DNA of 64,000 nucleotides from Sphingomonas sp. 67-36 (GTDB taxonomy: Bacteria > Pseudomonadota > Alphaproteobacteria > Sphingomonadales > Sphingomonadaceae), in contig MKSU01000001.1 in NCBI GenBank assembly GCA_001897375.1, positions 1 through 64,000 on the forward strand, given 5' to 3'. Within the stretch, counting starts at the first letter, position 1, and each line of letters begins with the position of its first letter. A program made the position numbers and the translations under genes. The notes beneath the pieces are model-generated. The model saw nothing but the letters and a program-made list of their open reading frames with translations. It was not told the DNA's origin and did no database searches. Of this stretch, positions 38,654-47,161 are shown piece by piece.

Positions 38654-40156
38654 ATGCCGAATACGATCGATGGCGTTCTTGACTGGTGGGCGGCGAACCG
38701 CGCGGAAGTTGCCGCGGTCAGGTCGGGCGACGACACACTGAACTATGCCGAGTTGCGCCAATGGTCGCTGCACGCCGCGGCGTTTCTCGCGGAGCGGGGG
38801 CTGACGGCTGGCGACCGGCTGTGCATCCAGGCGCCGAACAGCTTCGAATATATCGCGGCGATGCTCGGCGCGATCCGGCTCGGAGCCATCGCCGTGCCGA
38901 TAAACCCGCGCATCCATCCGCGCGAGCGCAACGACCTGATCGGCGATTTCGAGCCCCGACTGCTGATCGTCGACACGGCTGCCGACGCCGGGGCGTTGCC
39001 CGAGGATGTGCAGGCCCTGCCGATCGAAGCGATCCGCGCGCTGCGGACGGCAAGCGGCGAGGCCGATCCGCCACGCGGCGTCGATGAGGACGCGATCGTG
39101 GGGATCATCTCCACCAGCGGATCGACCAGCCGGCCCAAGGGGGTGATGTATTCGAACCGCACGGTGATCGCCGCCGCCATGCAGATGCTGGTGCAGGAAC
39201 CCTATTGCGGTGAGGGAGCGCGCGTACTGGTCTATCCGTCGATCAGCACGTCGGCCGGTTTCCTGCCGGTGTTCCAGATCCTAGTGTTCGGCGGCACGAT
39301 CTATCTCGGCGGGGCGTTCGAGCCGGAGGCGGCGCTCAAGATCATCGAAAGCGAGCGCATCACGATGATGATGTGCTCGACCATCTTCTTCGAACATTGC
39401 GCGGCGACCTCGATCTTCCCGTCGACCGACGTGTCGAGCCTGCGCGCGGCACTGACGGGCGGGTCGCCGGTGTCGCGCGAGCTGCAGCGCGTGTGGACCG
39501 AAAAAGGTGCGGTGCTGCGGCAGATTTACGGGCAGACCGAATGCAGCGGCTTCGCGACGTTTCAGTCGGCCGAGGACTCGCGCACCTTCCCCGACAAGTG
39601 CGGCCGCGGCGGGCCGTTCACGGATATCGCCATCATGCGTGCCGACGGGACCCCTGCGCCCCATGGCGAGCCCGGCGAGATCCTGTTGCGCGGGCCGACG
39701 ATCATGCGCGGCTACTGGCGCGCGCCCGAAGCGACGGCGGCGGTGCTCAAGGATGACTGGCTGCACACGGGCGATCTCGGCATGCTCGACGAGCGCGGCA
39801 ATCTAAGCTTCATCGACCGGCTGAAGGACGTGATCAAATCGGGCGGCTATCAGATTTCGGCGACCGAGCTCGAGGCGATCATCAATGAGATTCCGGCGGT
39901 GGAATCGGTCGCGGTGATCGCCGTGCCCGACGAGCGGTTCGGCGAGACGCCGATGGCGATCGTCTATGGCCAGGGTAGCGTGACCATCGCCGACGTGCTC
40001 GAGCACTGCGGCAACTCGATCGCCCGGTACAAGATCCCGCGCTACGTCGTGATCGAGGACGCGCCGCTGCCGCGGCTGGCGACGGGCAAGGTCGCAAAGG
40101 CCGAAATCCGCAACAAGTACAAACATGCGCATGAGATGCTCGATCAAGTGCGCTGA
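38654..40156 (+). CDS. acyl-CoA ligase (AMP-binding)
   Basis: A 500-residue adenylate-forming ligase. The ATP loop is STSGSTSRPKGVMYSN near residue 155, followed by RQIYGQTECSG, DDWLHTGDLGMLDERG, RLKDVIKSGGYQISATELE and the C-terminal RLATGKVAK with the catalytic lysine. It resembles the ligase at 7565 and fatty-acid/aromatic acid CoA ligases. It would activate the acid produced upstream in the pathway. The ATG at 38654 has GAGAGGA upstream. Confidence 0.93.
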   Translation: MPNTIDGVLDWWAANRAEVAAVRSGDDTLNYAELRQWSLHAAAFLAERGLTAGDRLCIQAPNSFEYIAAMLGAIRLGAIAVPINPRIHPRERNDLIGDFEPRLLIVDTAADAGALPEDVQALPIEAIRALRTASGEADPPRGVDEDAIVGIISTSGSTSRPKGVMYSNRTVIAAAMQMLVQEPYCGEGARVLVYPSISTSAGFLPVFQILVFGGTIYLGGAFEPEAALKIIESERITMMMCSTIFFEHCAATSIFPSTDVSSLRAALTGGSPVSRELQRVWTEKGAVLRQIYGQTECSGFATFQSAEDSRTFPDKCGRGGPFTDIAIMRADGTPAPHGEPGEILLRGPTIMRGYWRAPEATAAVLKDDWLHTGDLGMLDERGNLSFIDRLKDVIKSGGYQISATELEAIINEIPAVESVAVIAVPDERFGETPMAIVYGQGSVTIADVLEHCGNSIARYKIPRYVVIEDAPLPRLATGKVAKAEIRNKYKHAHEMLDQVR

Positions 40157-40162
40157 CATTTG

Positions 40163-40181
40163 ACAATGTTTGTATCATTGT
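40163..40181. promoter_or_regulatory. dyad ACAATG-n7-CATTGT upstream of the SDR operon
   Basis: A perfect 6-base dyad in the 53-base gap between the ligase and the SDR. Inside it lies TGTATCAT (40171-40178), the same octamer as the arm of the dyad at 35273. TTGACA at 40160-40165 can act as a -35 box. The region probably contains a second, regulated promoter for the SDR-ECH-DUF35-thiolase unit. Confidence 0.5.
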
Positions 40182-40209
40182 TCTAGACTTCCGGAATAGG
40201 AGACGGGAT

Positions 40210-41010
40210 GTGACGGCGTTGTCGGGTCAGGTTGCCATCGTCACTGGCGCGTCGCGTCAGCGCGGCATCGGCCGGGCGACGGCGCTCAAGCTCGCCTCGC
40301 AGGGGGCGGTGGTCGTCGCGGTGGGGCGGCGCCGTGCTGCGGACGGGAGTCCGAGGCATGGCGTGGAAGCGGTGGCCGAAGAAGCGGGCGGCAAGGCGCT
40401 CTACTGCGACATCACCGAGCCGGATGAGGTCGAGCGGCTGGTCGATGATGTGCTCGCGGCGTTCGGGCGGATCGATATCCTGGTCAACAATGCCGGGTCA
40501 TCCGATACCGCCGACCTGAAGCCGATCACGGAGCTCGATGACGCGGTGTGGAGCCGCGGCATGGCGACGAACGTCGAGGGAGCCTATCTGCTGACCAAGT
40601 TCGCAATGCGGCCCATGATCGCGCGGAAATCGGGGGCCATCGTCAACGTCGCCTCGCTGGCTGGGCGCCAGGGCATGGCCAATTACGGCGCCTATTGCGC
40701 GGCCAAGTTCGCCCTGATCGGACTTACCCAGCAGACGGCGCAGGAGGGTGGGCGGTACAATGTCCGCGTGAATTGCGTGTGCCCCGGCGCGACCGACACC
40801 GACATGCTGCAAGGTACGCTGGCACAATCGGCCGAACGCAGGGGCACCGATATTGCGGCGGTACGAGACGGCGTGGCGAAGAACACGGCGCTGCGGCGGA
40901 TCGGCGCGCCTGAGGAACTCGCCGCGGCGATCGCGTTCTTCGCGGGCCCGGAAGCCAGTTTCATTACCGGTCAGACGCTCAACGTCTGCGGCGGACAGCG
41001 GATGGATTGA
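40210..41010 (+). CDS. short-chain dehydrogenase/reductase
   Basis: A 266-residue classical SDR with VAIVTGASRQRGIGRA, ILVNNAGSSDT, NVASLAGRQGM and the active-site YCAAKFALIG. Arginines after the second strand (VGRRRAADG) suggest NADP. The GTG start has AGGAG upstream; the preceding ATG is followed directly by a stop and is not usable. It begins the SDR, hydratase, DUF35 and thiolase unit and may act as a 3-hydroxyacyl-CoA dehydrogenase. Confidence 0.92.
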   Translation: MTALSGQVAIVTGASRQRGIGRATALKLASQGAVVVAVGRRRAADGSPRHGVEAVAEEAGGKALYCDITEPDEVERLVDDVLAAFGRIDILVNNAGSSDTADLKPITELDDAVWSRGMATNVEGAYLLTKFAMRPMIARKSGAIVNVASLAGRQGMANYGAYCAAKFALIGLTQQTAQEGGRYNVRVNCVCPGATDTDMLQGTLAQSAERRGTDIAAVRDGVAKNTALRRIGAPEELAAAIAFFAGPEASFITGQTLNVCGGQRMD

Positions 41011-41018
41011 GCGCGGCG

Positions 41019-41795
41019 ATGAGCGACATCCTTTACAATGTCGAAGGCGGCGTCGCGATGGCGCAGATCAACCGGCCCGAACGACGCAACGCGCTGACCA
41101 CCGGCACGGCGAGCGAATTGTACGAGGTGCTGCTCAACGCTTCGCACGATTCCGCGGTTCGCGTGCTGGTGCTGCGCGGGGTGGGCAAGGATTTCTGCGC
41201 CGGAGCCGATATCGGTGCGGCGGCGAGCAAGGATGCGGGCGGCAAGGAACTGGACCGCGATATGCGGATCTACCAGATTTCCCGATTGCTCCATGAGATG
41301 CCCGCAGTGACGATCGCGGCGATCCGCGGCGGTTGCGCCGGCGCCGCGTTCGGCTGGGCGGCGGCGTGCGACCTGCGCATCGCCAGCGACGACGCGCGGA
41401 TCAACACCGCGTTCCTCGATGTCGGCGTGGCGGGGGACATGGCGGGGCCCTGGTTCCTGTCGCGCCTCGTGGGCACCGGGCGCGCGCGGGAGATGTACCT
41501 GCTACCGGGCAAGTGGGATGCGGCAGCGGCCGAGCGGATCGGGCTGGTCAACCGTGCAGTCCCGGCGGACGCGTTCGAGGATGACCTGGCCGCGCTGACG
41601 ACGCAGCTGGTACGGGCAGCGCCGCTGGCGCTGGCGGCGATGAAATCGAATTTCGTCGAGGCCGAGCGGCTCGGGCTCGACAGCTATCTTGCCCTTGAAT
41701 CCGAGCGGCACGAGCGGTTGCTCCACTCCGAGGACCGTAAGGAGGCGTTTCGTGCCTTCCTTGAGAAGCGGCCCGGCCGATTCCAGGGCGCCTGA
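41019..41795 (+). CDS. enoyl-CoA hydratase/isomerase family protein
   Basis: A 258-residue crotonase-fold enzyme. The first oxyanion segment is KDFCAGADIGAAA and the second AIRGGCAGAAFGWAAACDLRIAS. The segment after this, NTAFLDVGVAGDMAGPW, has Asp where many hydratases have the catalytic Glu, so hydration is likely but not certain; isomerase or hydrolase activity is possible. The ATG at 41019 is preferred over a TTG at 41007. It is nine bases downstream of the SDR stop. Confidence 0.9.
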   Translation: MSDILYNVEGGVAMAQINRPERRNALTTGTASELYEVLLNASHDSAVRVLVLRGVGKDFCAGADIGAAASKDAGGKELDRDMRIYQISRLLHEMPAVTIAAIRGGCAGAAFGWAAACDLRIASDDARINTAFLDVGVAGDMAGPWFLSRLVGTGRAREMYLLPGKWDAAAAERIGLVNRAVPADAFEDDLAALTTQLVRAAPLALAAMKSNFVEAERLGLDSYLALESERHERLLHSEDRKEAFRAFLEKRPGRFQGA

Positions 41796-41824
41796 GCGAT
41801 GATCCCCTATATCCTGGAGACAGT

Positions 41825-42241
41825 TTGTTGAGCGATACCGGCGACTTCCTCGCCACTGCCGACCAGCCTTTTTGGCGGGCGCTGGCGCAGGGGCGGCTGA
41901 CGATGCAGCATTGCACCTGCGGTCAATGGCATTGGCCGGCAGTGTGGCGCTGCGGCGAATGCGGCCGATACGACCCGGCCTGGGAGGAGATCGCCTTTGC
42001 CGGCACCGTGTTCAGTTGGCAAACGAGCACGCACCGCTTTGGCGGGACCGAGGGGATTGCGGTGCCCTATACGTCGGTGCTGGTCGAAGTGGCCGGAACG
42101 GGAGGGCGGCGGCTGCTCGGGCTGCTCGAAGGCGGTGACGGCAGCGACATGGCAATCGGTCAGCCCGTGACCGGACGCATGGAGCCGGTCGAGGTGCGCG
42201 GGGAAATGGTCCCCGGCATTCGTTGGCAGGTAGCGGCATGA
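41825..42241 (+). CDS. DUF35 OB-fold protein with zinc ribbon
   Basis: A 138-residue DUF35 protein: an N-terminal helix and rubredoxin-like zinc ribbon with cysteines at 30, 32, 43 and 46 (CTCGQ and CGECG), then the OB-fold (TVFSWQTSTHRFGG, PYTSVLVEV). DUF35 proteins bind acyl-CoA and form complexes with thiolase-like partners, as in the Ltp2-ChsH2 retro-aldolase of steroid side-chain degradation. Its stop overlaps the thiolase-like start as ATGA, so the pair is translated together. A TTG start at 41825 lies five bases after GGAGA. Confidence 0.9.
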   Translation: MLSDTGDFLATADQPFWRALAQGRLTMQHCTCGQWHWPAVWRCGECGRYDPAWEEIAFAGTVFSWQTSTHRFGGTEGIAVPYTSVLVEVAGTGGRRLLGLLEGGDGSDMAIGQPVTGRMEPVEVRGEMVPGIRWQVAA

Positions 42242-43407
42242 ACGCGGCACGGGGCATGAAGGGCGCGGCGGCCGCGGCGGGGGTCGGTATCCTCCAGTTC
42301 AAGCGCGGCATGTCGCCGGTCGGCGAAGGCGGTGCGGTGGTGCGTGCGATCGTCGCAGCGTGCGAGGATGCTGGGCTCGACCCGTCCGAGGTCGATGGGT
42401 TCGTCTCCTATGGCGACGATCACAACCAGCCCGACCGATTGATGGGTGACCTGGGCACCAGGGAATTGCGCTTCACCACGGCCGTTTGGGGCGGCGGAGC
42501 CGGCGGGTTGCTGGCGGCGTTCGAGCTCGCCGGCATGGCGATTGCCACCGGGCAGGCCGAAGCGGTGGTCGTCTATCGCGCATTGGTCCAAGGGACCAAC
42601 GGCCGGCTGTCGGCGGCCGTTGCGGCGCACCATCTGTCCAATCACATGGCGACGGCCGGCGTGGTCGCGCCGGCGCATATCTGCGGCCTCCGGGCACAGC
42701 GGATGATCGAGGAGCGGCATCTCCCGCAATCGGCGATCGAGGCGCTGGTCCGCGCGGATTATTATCATGCCTCGCGCAATCCGGACGCGGTCGCCTACGG
42801 CAATCATTTCACGCTCGACGATTATTACGCGTCGCGCCGCGTTGCTGGGCCGTTCCGGCTATACGATGCCTCGCGCGAGAATGACGGGGCAGGGGCGGTA
42901 CTGATGGTATCCGCCGAGCGCGCGCGCGACCTCAGGAAAAAACCGGTCTATCTGCTCGCTGCCGCCAGCGGGGCGCACAAGGGCTGGGGCGACACGATCG
43001 AGAATGACGACGATTATAGCGCGACGGGTTTCAAATCGATCGCCCGGCGATTGTGGGAGCGTACCGGTCTCGGGCCGCGGGATGTCGATGTCACGCAGCT
43101 CTACGAGAATTTCAGCCATCAGGGACTGTCGGCGCTGGTCGATCATGGGTTGACGACATGGGAATCGATGGCCGAGGACGTGGTCTTTGAAAACCTGATC
43201 GCGCCGAGCGGGTGGATGCCGGTGAACACCAGCGGCGGCAACCTAGCACAGGGATTCATCCACGGCATCAACGTGGTGATCGAAGGCGTCCGGCAATTGC
43301 GCGGCGAATCCGCCAACCCCGTTCCGGATGCGAAAATCTGCCTCGTTACCGGCGGACCGGGGTCGCCGATCAACAGCTCGGCGCTTTTCGCCAATGAGCT
43401 GGTGTGA
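42238..43407 (+). CDS. SCP-x/Ltp-like thiolase-fold protein without catalytic cysteines
   Basis: A 389-residue thiolase-fold protein. The N-terminal half has AVWGGGAGGLLAAFELAGMAI at 82-102, where thiolases carry the nucleophilic Cys, and there is none; the C-terminal motif is LVTGGPGSP (370-378) where thiolases have a second Cys. Tyr290 in VTQLYENFSHQ remains at a place where Ltp2-like aldolases have conserved aromatic residues. With the coupled DUF35 this points to an acyl-CoA retro-aldolase or acyl-transfer function rather than thiolysis. The reaction is inferred; the missing cysteines are seen directly. Confidence 0.9.
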   Translation: MNAARGMKGAAAAAGVGILQFKRGMSPVGEGGAVVRAIVAACEDAGLDPSEVDGFVSYGDDHNQPDRLMGDLGTRELRFTTAVWGGGAGGLLAAFELAGMAIATGQAEAVVVYRALVQGTNGRLSAAVAAHHLSNHMATAGVVAPAHICGLRAQRMIEERHLPQSAIEALVRADYYHASRNPDAVAYGNHFTLDDYYASRRVAGPFRLYDASRENDGAGAVLMVSAERARDLRKKPVYLLAAASGAHKGWGDTIENDDDYSATGFKSIARRLWERTGLGPRDVDVTQLYENFSHQGLSALVDHGLTTWESMAEDVVFENLIAPSGWMPVNTSGGNLAQGFIHGINVVIEGVRQLRGESANPVPDAKICLVTGGPGSPINSSALFANELV

Positions 43408-43433
43408 CTTTACAATTGACGATCGATGTAAAG
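43408..43433. promoter_or_regulatory. dyad CTTTACA-n12-TGTAAAG, putative operator
   Basis: Two perfect 7-base arms around a 12-base spacer in the 69-base gap before the APH gene. It contains ACAATTGACGAT (43412-43423), identical to 49291-49302 upstream of the SDR/ACAD unit, with a TGT at the same distance in both. The APH-DUF7064-GMC-ALDH unit and the SDR-ACAD-APH unit may thus share a regulator, perhaps the TetR at 48646 between them. Confidence 0.6.
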
Positions 43434-43476
43434 AAATTCAGGCTGACGGCATAATCAGGACAAGTGAGCGAGCAGG

Positions 43477-44508
43477 ATGACGGTGACGGCGCAAAATCTC
43501 CAGCAAGACGATGAAGCGGCGGACCTGCTCGATTGGATAGCGCGGGCCACGGGCGCGAAAGATCTGGTTGCCGAACGGCCGGCACCGATGGGGCGCTCGC
43601 GCGATATCTGGACGATCGAGGGGCGCTATCCGGACGGGGCGCGCCTGTCGTCGGTGGTGCGGCACGAGGTCGGATCGGGGCCGTGGTCGGGTACGACCTT
43701 TACCCTCGCACGCGAGGCCAGCGTGCTTCGGTCGCTCCAGCCTACGCCGGTCAAGGTGCCCGCGGTGATCGCGGTATCGGACGACGGCACGCGCATCCTG
43801 ATCGAACGCCTGGCGGGGACCGCCGAATTCAAGTTCGACGATCCGGCGATGCGCGCGAGCACGATCGACGATTTCTGTCTCAACCTCGCACGGCTGCATC
43901 TGGTCGACGAGCGTGACCTGGAGCTCGACCTGCCCCGGCCGGCAAATGTCGCCGAGCACGCGCATCTCGACCTGCGCGACTATGTGCATTCATACGAGAA
44001 ACTCTGCCCGCGCGCGGCCGGGGTCGACGCCGGTTTCGCCTGGCTGTTCGCCAACGCACCGAAACACGTACAGCGGACATCGTTGCTGCAGGGCGATTGC
44101 GGGCCGGGCAATTTCATGCACCAGGACGGCAAGCTGACCGGGCTGATCGATTGGGAGGCCGCGCATTTCGGCGATCCGATGGATGACTTGGCGATGCTGT
44201 GGTTCCGCATCTGCTTCATGGGCGGCGGCAACGACCTGGACGACTGGTACCAGCTCTATGCCAAGCATAGCGGGCTCGACGTCGATCTCGATGCGATCGC
44301 CTATTACCGCGTCGCGCTGCTGACGCGCTGGGCAATCGCGGTGCTGGTGCGCCAGGGGAACGAGCCGGTGCGCGACGACGCTAAGCGCGAACGCATGCTG
44401 TCGCTGATCACCACGGCATTGCGCGATCCGTACAACCGTGAAGGCCGCGCGGATGCGTTGCCGCCGGTCGTGTCGGGCGCGATCCCCACGCATCTTCGGG
44501 AGAGTTGA
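43477..44508 (+). CDS. APH-fold phosphotransferase family protein (QGD variant)
   Basis: A 343-residue APH-fold protein, closest to the one at 3265 by its GNFM and LIDWEAAHFGDPMDDLA segments. The catalytic loop reads LLQGDCGPGNF, with Gln205 in place of the usual His; the catalytic Asp207, Asn212 and metal-binding Asp225 are kept. Thus phosphotransfer is still plausible. The ATG directly follows the operator region. It is the first gene of the unit with a DUF7064-type protein, a GMC oxidoreductase and an aldehyde dehydrogenase. Confidence 0.9.
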   Translation: MTVTAQNLQQDDEAADLLDWIARATGAKDLVAERPAPMGRSRDIWTIEGRYPDGARLSSVVRHEVGSGPWSGTTFTLAREASVLRSLQPTPVKVPAVIAVSDDGTRILIERLAGTAEFKFDDPAMRASTIDDFCLNLARLHLVDERDLELDLPRPANVAEHAHLDLRDYVHSYEKLCPRAAGVDAGFAWLFANAPKHVQRTSLLQGDCGPGNFMHQDGKLTGLIDWEAAHFGDPMDDLAMLWFRICFMGGGNDLDDWYQLYAKHSGLDVDLDAIAYYRVALLTRWAIAVLVRQGNEPVRDDAKRERMLSLITTALRDPYNREGRADALPPVVSGAIPTHLRES

Positions 44509-44510
44509 AC

Positions 44511-45533
44511 ATGGCCGAACTGGATATGAGCGCGGCCTTTGCGAACGCCGATATCGCCGATCACGGGAACCATGTCCCGGGAGAGGACGATTGGTGGCAG
44601 GAAAGCGCATTCTTCAGCCTGTGCGATCCGAAGGCTGGAGTGATCGGCTATTTCCGCCTCGGGCGGCACCCCAATCTGGGCGTGGCCAACAGTTATTACT
44701 GGACGACGGCGGAAACGCTTGGACTGGACGACAAGCAGTTCATGCACGGCCAGCCGCTGCCCGACGGCGACGTCAACAACACCACCATCGCGGGACTGAC
44801 CGCCAGGGCGATCCGGCCGATGCAGGAATATCAGCTCACGGTGAATGGCGACGGCTATCGGCTCGAGGCCAATTGGCAGCCGCATTTCTGGCCGATCATG
44901 GTCCATACCGCGGTCAAGGGCGGTGCGGGCATCGCCAACAAAGGCGGTCATTACAATGCGCTGTGCCGCGTCACCGGGTATGTCGAGAAGGACGGCCAGC
45001 GGGTGGCGATCGATGCCTACGGTTTTCTCGACCATAGCTGGGGCGTCCGCAAAAACCATTTCCCCGCATCGAAATGGATTCAGGCGTTCGCCGACCCGGA
45101 AAACTTCGTCCAGTGCTTTCCGGTGTCGAGCGTCGATGGTGCCGGCCGCTTCCTCATCGGCTATGCCTGCCGCGACGGCAAGCTGCGCCAATTGACCAAC
45201 GATTTCGAAACCAATTTCACGATGCGGGAGGACTGGATCACGCCCGCGGCGTGCGATGCCCGCTTCGTCGATGAGGATGGCCGGACTTTCCACGTCAAGG
45301 GCAAGACCGTGGGACCGGAGAGCGTGTTCCCTTTCCTCCACGGCAAATTCTGTGTGCATGTGCTTGCCGAGTTCGATCTCGACGGCAAGCCGGCGATCGG
45401 CATGCTCGAGAACACCAACCCCTGGGCAATCCCGGCAATCTACACCGACCGCTACGGAATCGATGAGCGCAGCATGTGGACGCGGGCGCCAGGCGAGATT
45501 GTCGACGGGCCGGGCGCGACGGTCGACGGCTGA
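44511..45533 (+). CDS. DUF7064-type protein with DHSWG motif
   Basis: A 340-residue paralogue of 31877 and 5183. Conserved blocks are DDWWQESAFFSLCD near 26, GHYNALCRVTGYVEKDG, YGFLDHSWGVRKNHFPASKW with DHSWG at 174-178, and FPFLHGKFCVHV. No signal peptide or membrane span. It starts two bases after the APH stop. Similar motif order to AttH/CrtC-type hydratases suggests, without proof, a role in hydration or dehydration of an intermediate. Position between a kinase-like and a GMC gene fits an alcohol-forming step. Confidence 0.87.
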   Translation: MAELDMSAAFANADIADHGNHVPGEDDWWQESAFFSLCDPKAGVIGYFRLGRHPNLGVANSYYWTTAETLGLDDKQFMHGQPLPDGDVNNTTIAGLTARAIRPMQEYQLTVNGDGYRLEANWQPHFWPIMVHTAVKGGAGIANKGGHYNALCRVTGYVEKDGQRVAIDAYGFLDHSWGVRKNHFPASKWIQAFADPENFVQCFPVSSVDGAGRFLIGYACRDGKLRQLTNDFETNFTMREDWITPAACDARFVDEDGRTFHVKGKTVGPESVFPFLHGKFCVHVLAEFDLDGKPAIGMLENTNPWAIPAIYTDRYGIDERSMWTRAPGEIVDGPGATVDG

Positions 45534-45538
45534 ACGTA

Positions 45539-47161
45539 ATGGCCGAGGCAGCCGACTATGTCATCGTGGGCGGCGGCAGTGCCGGGATCGTGCTCGCGGC
45601 GCGGCTGACCGAGGACCCTGACATCCAGGTCGTGCTGATCGAGGCGGGTGGCGAGGCGACTGCCTGGCAGGTCCAGATTCCCGTCGGCTACGCCGCGATG
45701 ATGGGCAATCCGAAGTACGATTGGGGCTATATGCACGACCCCGATCCGTCGATCCGCGGGCGATCGCTGATGTGGTCCGCCGGGCGACTGCTCGGCGGGG
45801 GCAGTTCGCTCAACGGGCAGGTCTATAATCGCGGCACGCGCGAGGATTATGACCGCTGGGCGGCTGCCGGGGCGACCGGCTGGAACTGGGACGAATGCCT
45901 GCCCTATTTCCGCAAGGCCGAGGGTTATGTTGGGCCAAAACTGGACTCGCATGGCACCGACGGACCGCTGACGGTGGCGCCGATGCGCGATACGCATCCG
46001 GTGACCGGCCTGTTCGTGAAGGCTTGCGGTCAGGTCGGCATTCCCGCGCTCGACGATTATTGCGGCGGGAGCATGGACGGAGTCTGCGCGACGCTGGCGA
46101 CCCAGCGGGGCGGTCTGCGCTGCAGCGTCGAAAAGGCCTATCTGCGACCGATCCGCAAGCGATCCAACCTGCGGGTGATGACCGACGCGCAAGTCGACCG
46201 GATCATCACGCTCGATCGTCGCGCGGTCGGCGCGCAGGGGCGGCGCAAGGACGGGTCGAGCTTTCAGGTTTCGGCGCGGCGCGAGGTCGTGGTGGCGGCC
46301 GGCGCTATCGGGTCGCCCGCGCTGCTGATCCGGTCGGGCATCGGCCCGGTAGCGCAGGTGCGGGCGCTGGGTAGGCCGGTGGTGCTCGATCGCGCGGAGG
46401 TCGGGCATCATCTGCAGGAGCATCCCGGCATCGCGATCAACAAGCTGGTCAACGTTCCAACCTACAATAGCCAGACCGGCCCGATCGATGGGGTCAAGGC
46501 GCTCGCCAGGTTCGTGACGCAGCGCAAAGGCATGATGACGACGCCGGCGGTACAGGGCGTCGGGCTGGCGCGGACGCTGCCGGATCTCGCCGAGCCCGAC
46601 GTCCAGCTCCATTTCCTGCCGGTCAATTACAATAACGATCCCAATGTCGAGAATCCCGGCGTCGCGACGATGGCCGAGAAGCGGCCGGGAGTGACGATCA
46701 TCGCCAATGTCTGCCGCCCCTGGTCGCGCGGGCGGGTCTATCTCGATCCGGGCGGGCCGGGCGGAAAGATCCGCATCGCGCATCAGTTGATCGGCGATCC
46801 GCGCGACCAGCAGACCCTGGTCGATAGCTGCAAGCTGATCGAACGGATTTTTGGCGCGGCGGTGTGGCGCCACCTGTTCGTCGGCAATAGCGCGCCCGCC
46901 GACGTGCCGGTGAGTGATGCGGGCTGGCTCGACTATGTCCGAGACCGCACGGCGTTGTGTTATCATCCGGTAGGTACGTGCCGTATGGGCAGCGATGCCG
47001 CGGCGGTGGTCGACCCGTCGCTGCGCGTGAACGGGATCGACGGACTGCGGGTGGTCGACGCTTCGATCATGCCGCTGCTGCCCGGCGCCAACACCAATGC
47101 CACGGCGATCATGATCGGCGAGCGGGCGGCGGACATCATCAGGGGCAACCGGATCGGATGA
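45539..47161 (+). CDS. GMC-family FAD-dependent alcohol dehydrogenase
   Basis: A 540-residue glucose-methanol-choline oxidoreductase. The FAD-binding GGGSAGIVLAARLTED is at 11-26, the GMC signature GRLLGGGSSLNGQVYNRG follows near 85, and the active-site His476 (CYHPVGTCRMG) and the Asn in ANTNATAIMIGE near 518-520 are present. It resembles choline dehydrogenase and polyethylene-glycol/terpene alcohol dehydrogenases of sphingomonads. It would oxidise a primary alcohol to the aldehyde used by the next gene, whose ATG overlaps its stop. Confidence 0.93.
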   Translation: MAEAADYVIVGGGSAGIVLAARLTEDPDIQVVLIEAGGEATAWQVQIPVGYAAMMGNPKYDWGYMHDPDPSIRGRSLMWSAGRLLGGGSSLNGQVYNRGTREDYDRWAAAGATGWNWDECLPYFRKAEGYVGPKLDSHGTDGPLTVAPMRDTHPVTGLFVKACGQVGIPALDDYCGGSMDGVCATLATQRGGLRCSVEKAYLRPIRKRSNLRVMTDAQVDRIITLDRRAVGAQGRRKDGSSFQVSARREVVVAAGAIGSPALLIRSGIGPVAQVRALGRPVVLDRAEVGHHLQEHPGIAINKLVNVPTYNSQTGPIDGVKALARFVTQRKGMMTTPAVQGVGLARTLPDLAEPDVQLHFLPVNYNNDPNVENPGVATMAEKRPGVTIIANVCRPWSRGRVYLDPGGPGGKIRIAHQLIGDPRDQQTLVDSCKLIERIFGAAVWRHLFVGNSAPADVPVSDAGWLDYVRDRTALCYHPVGTCRMGSDAAAVVDPSLRVNGIDGLRVVDASIMPLLPGANTNATAIMIGERAADIIRGNRIG

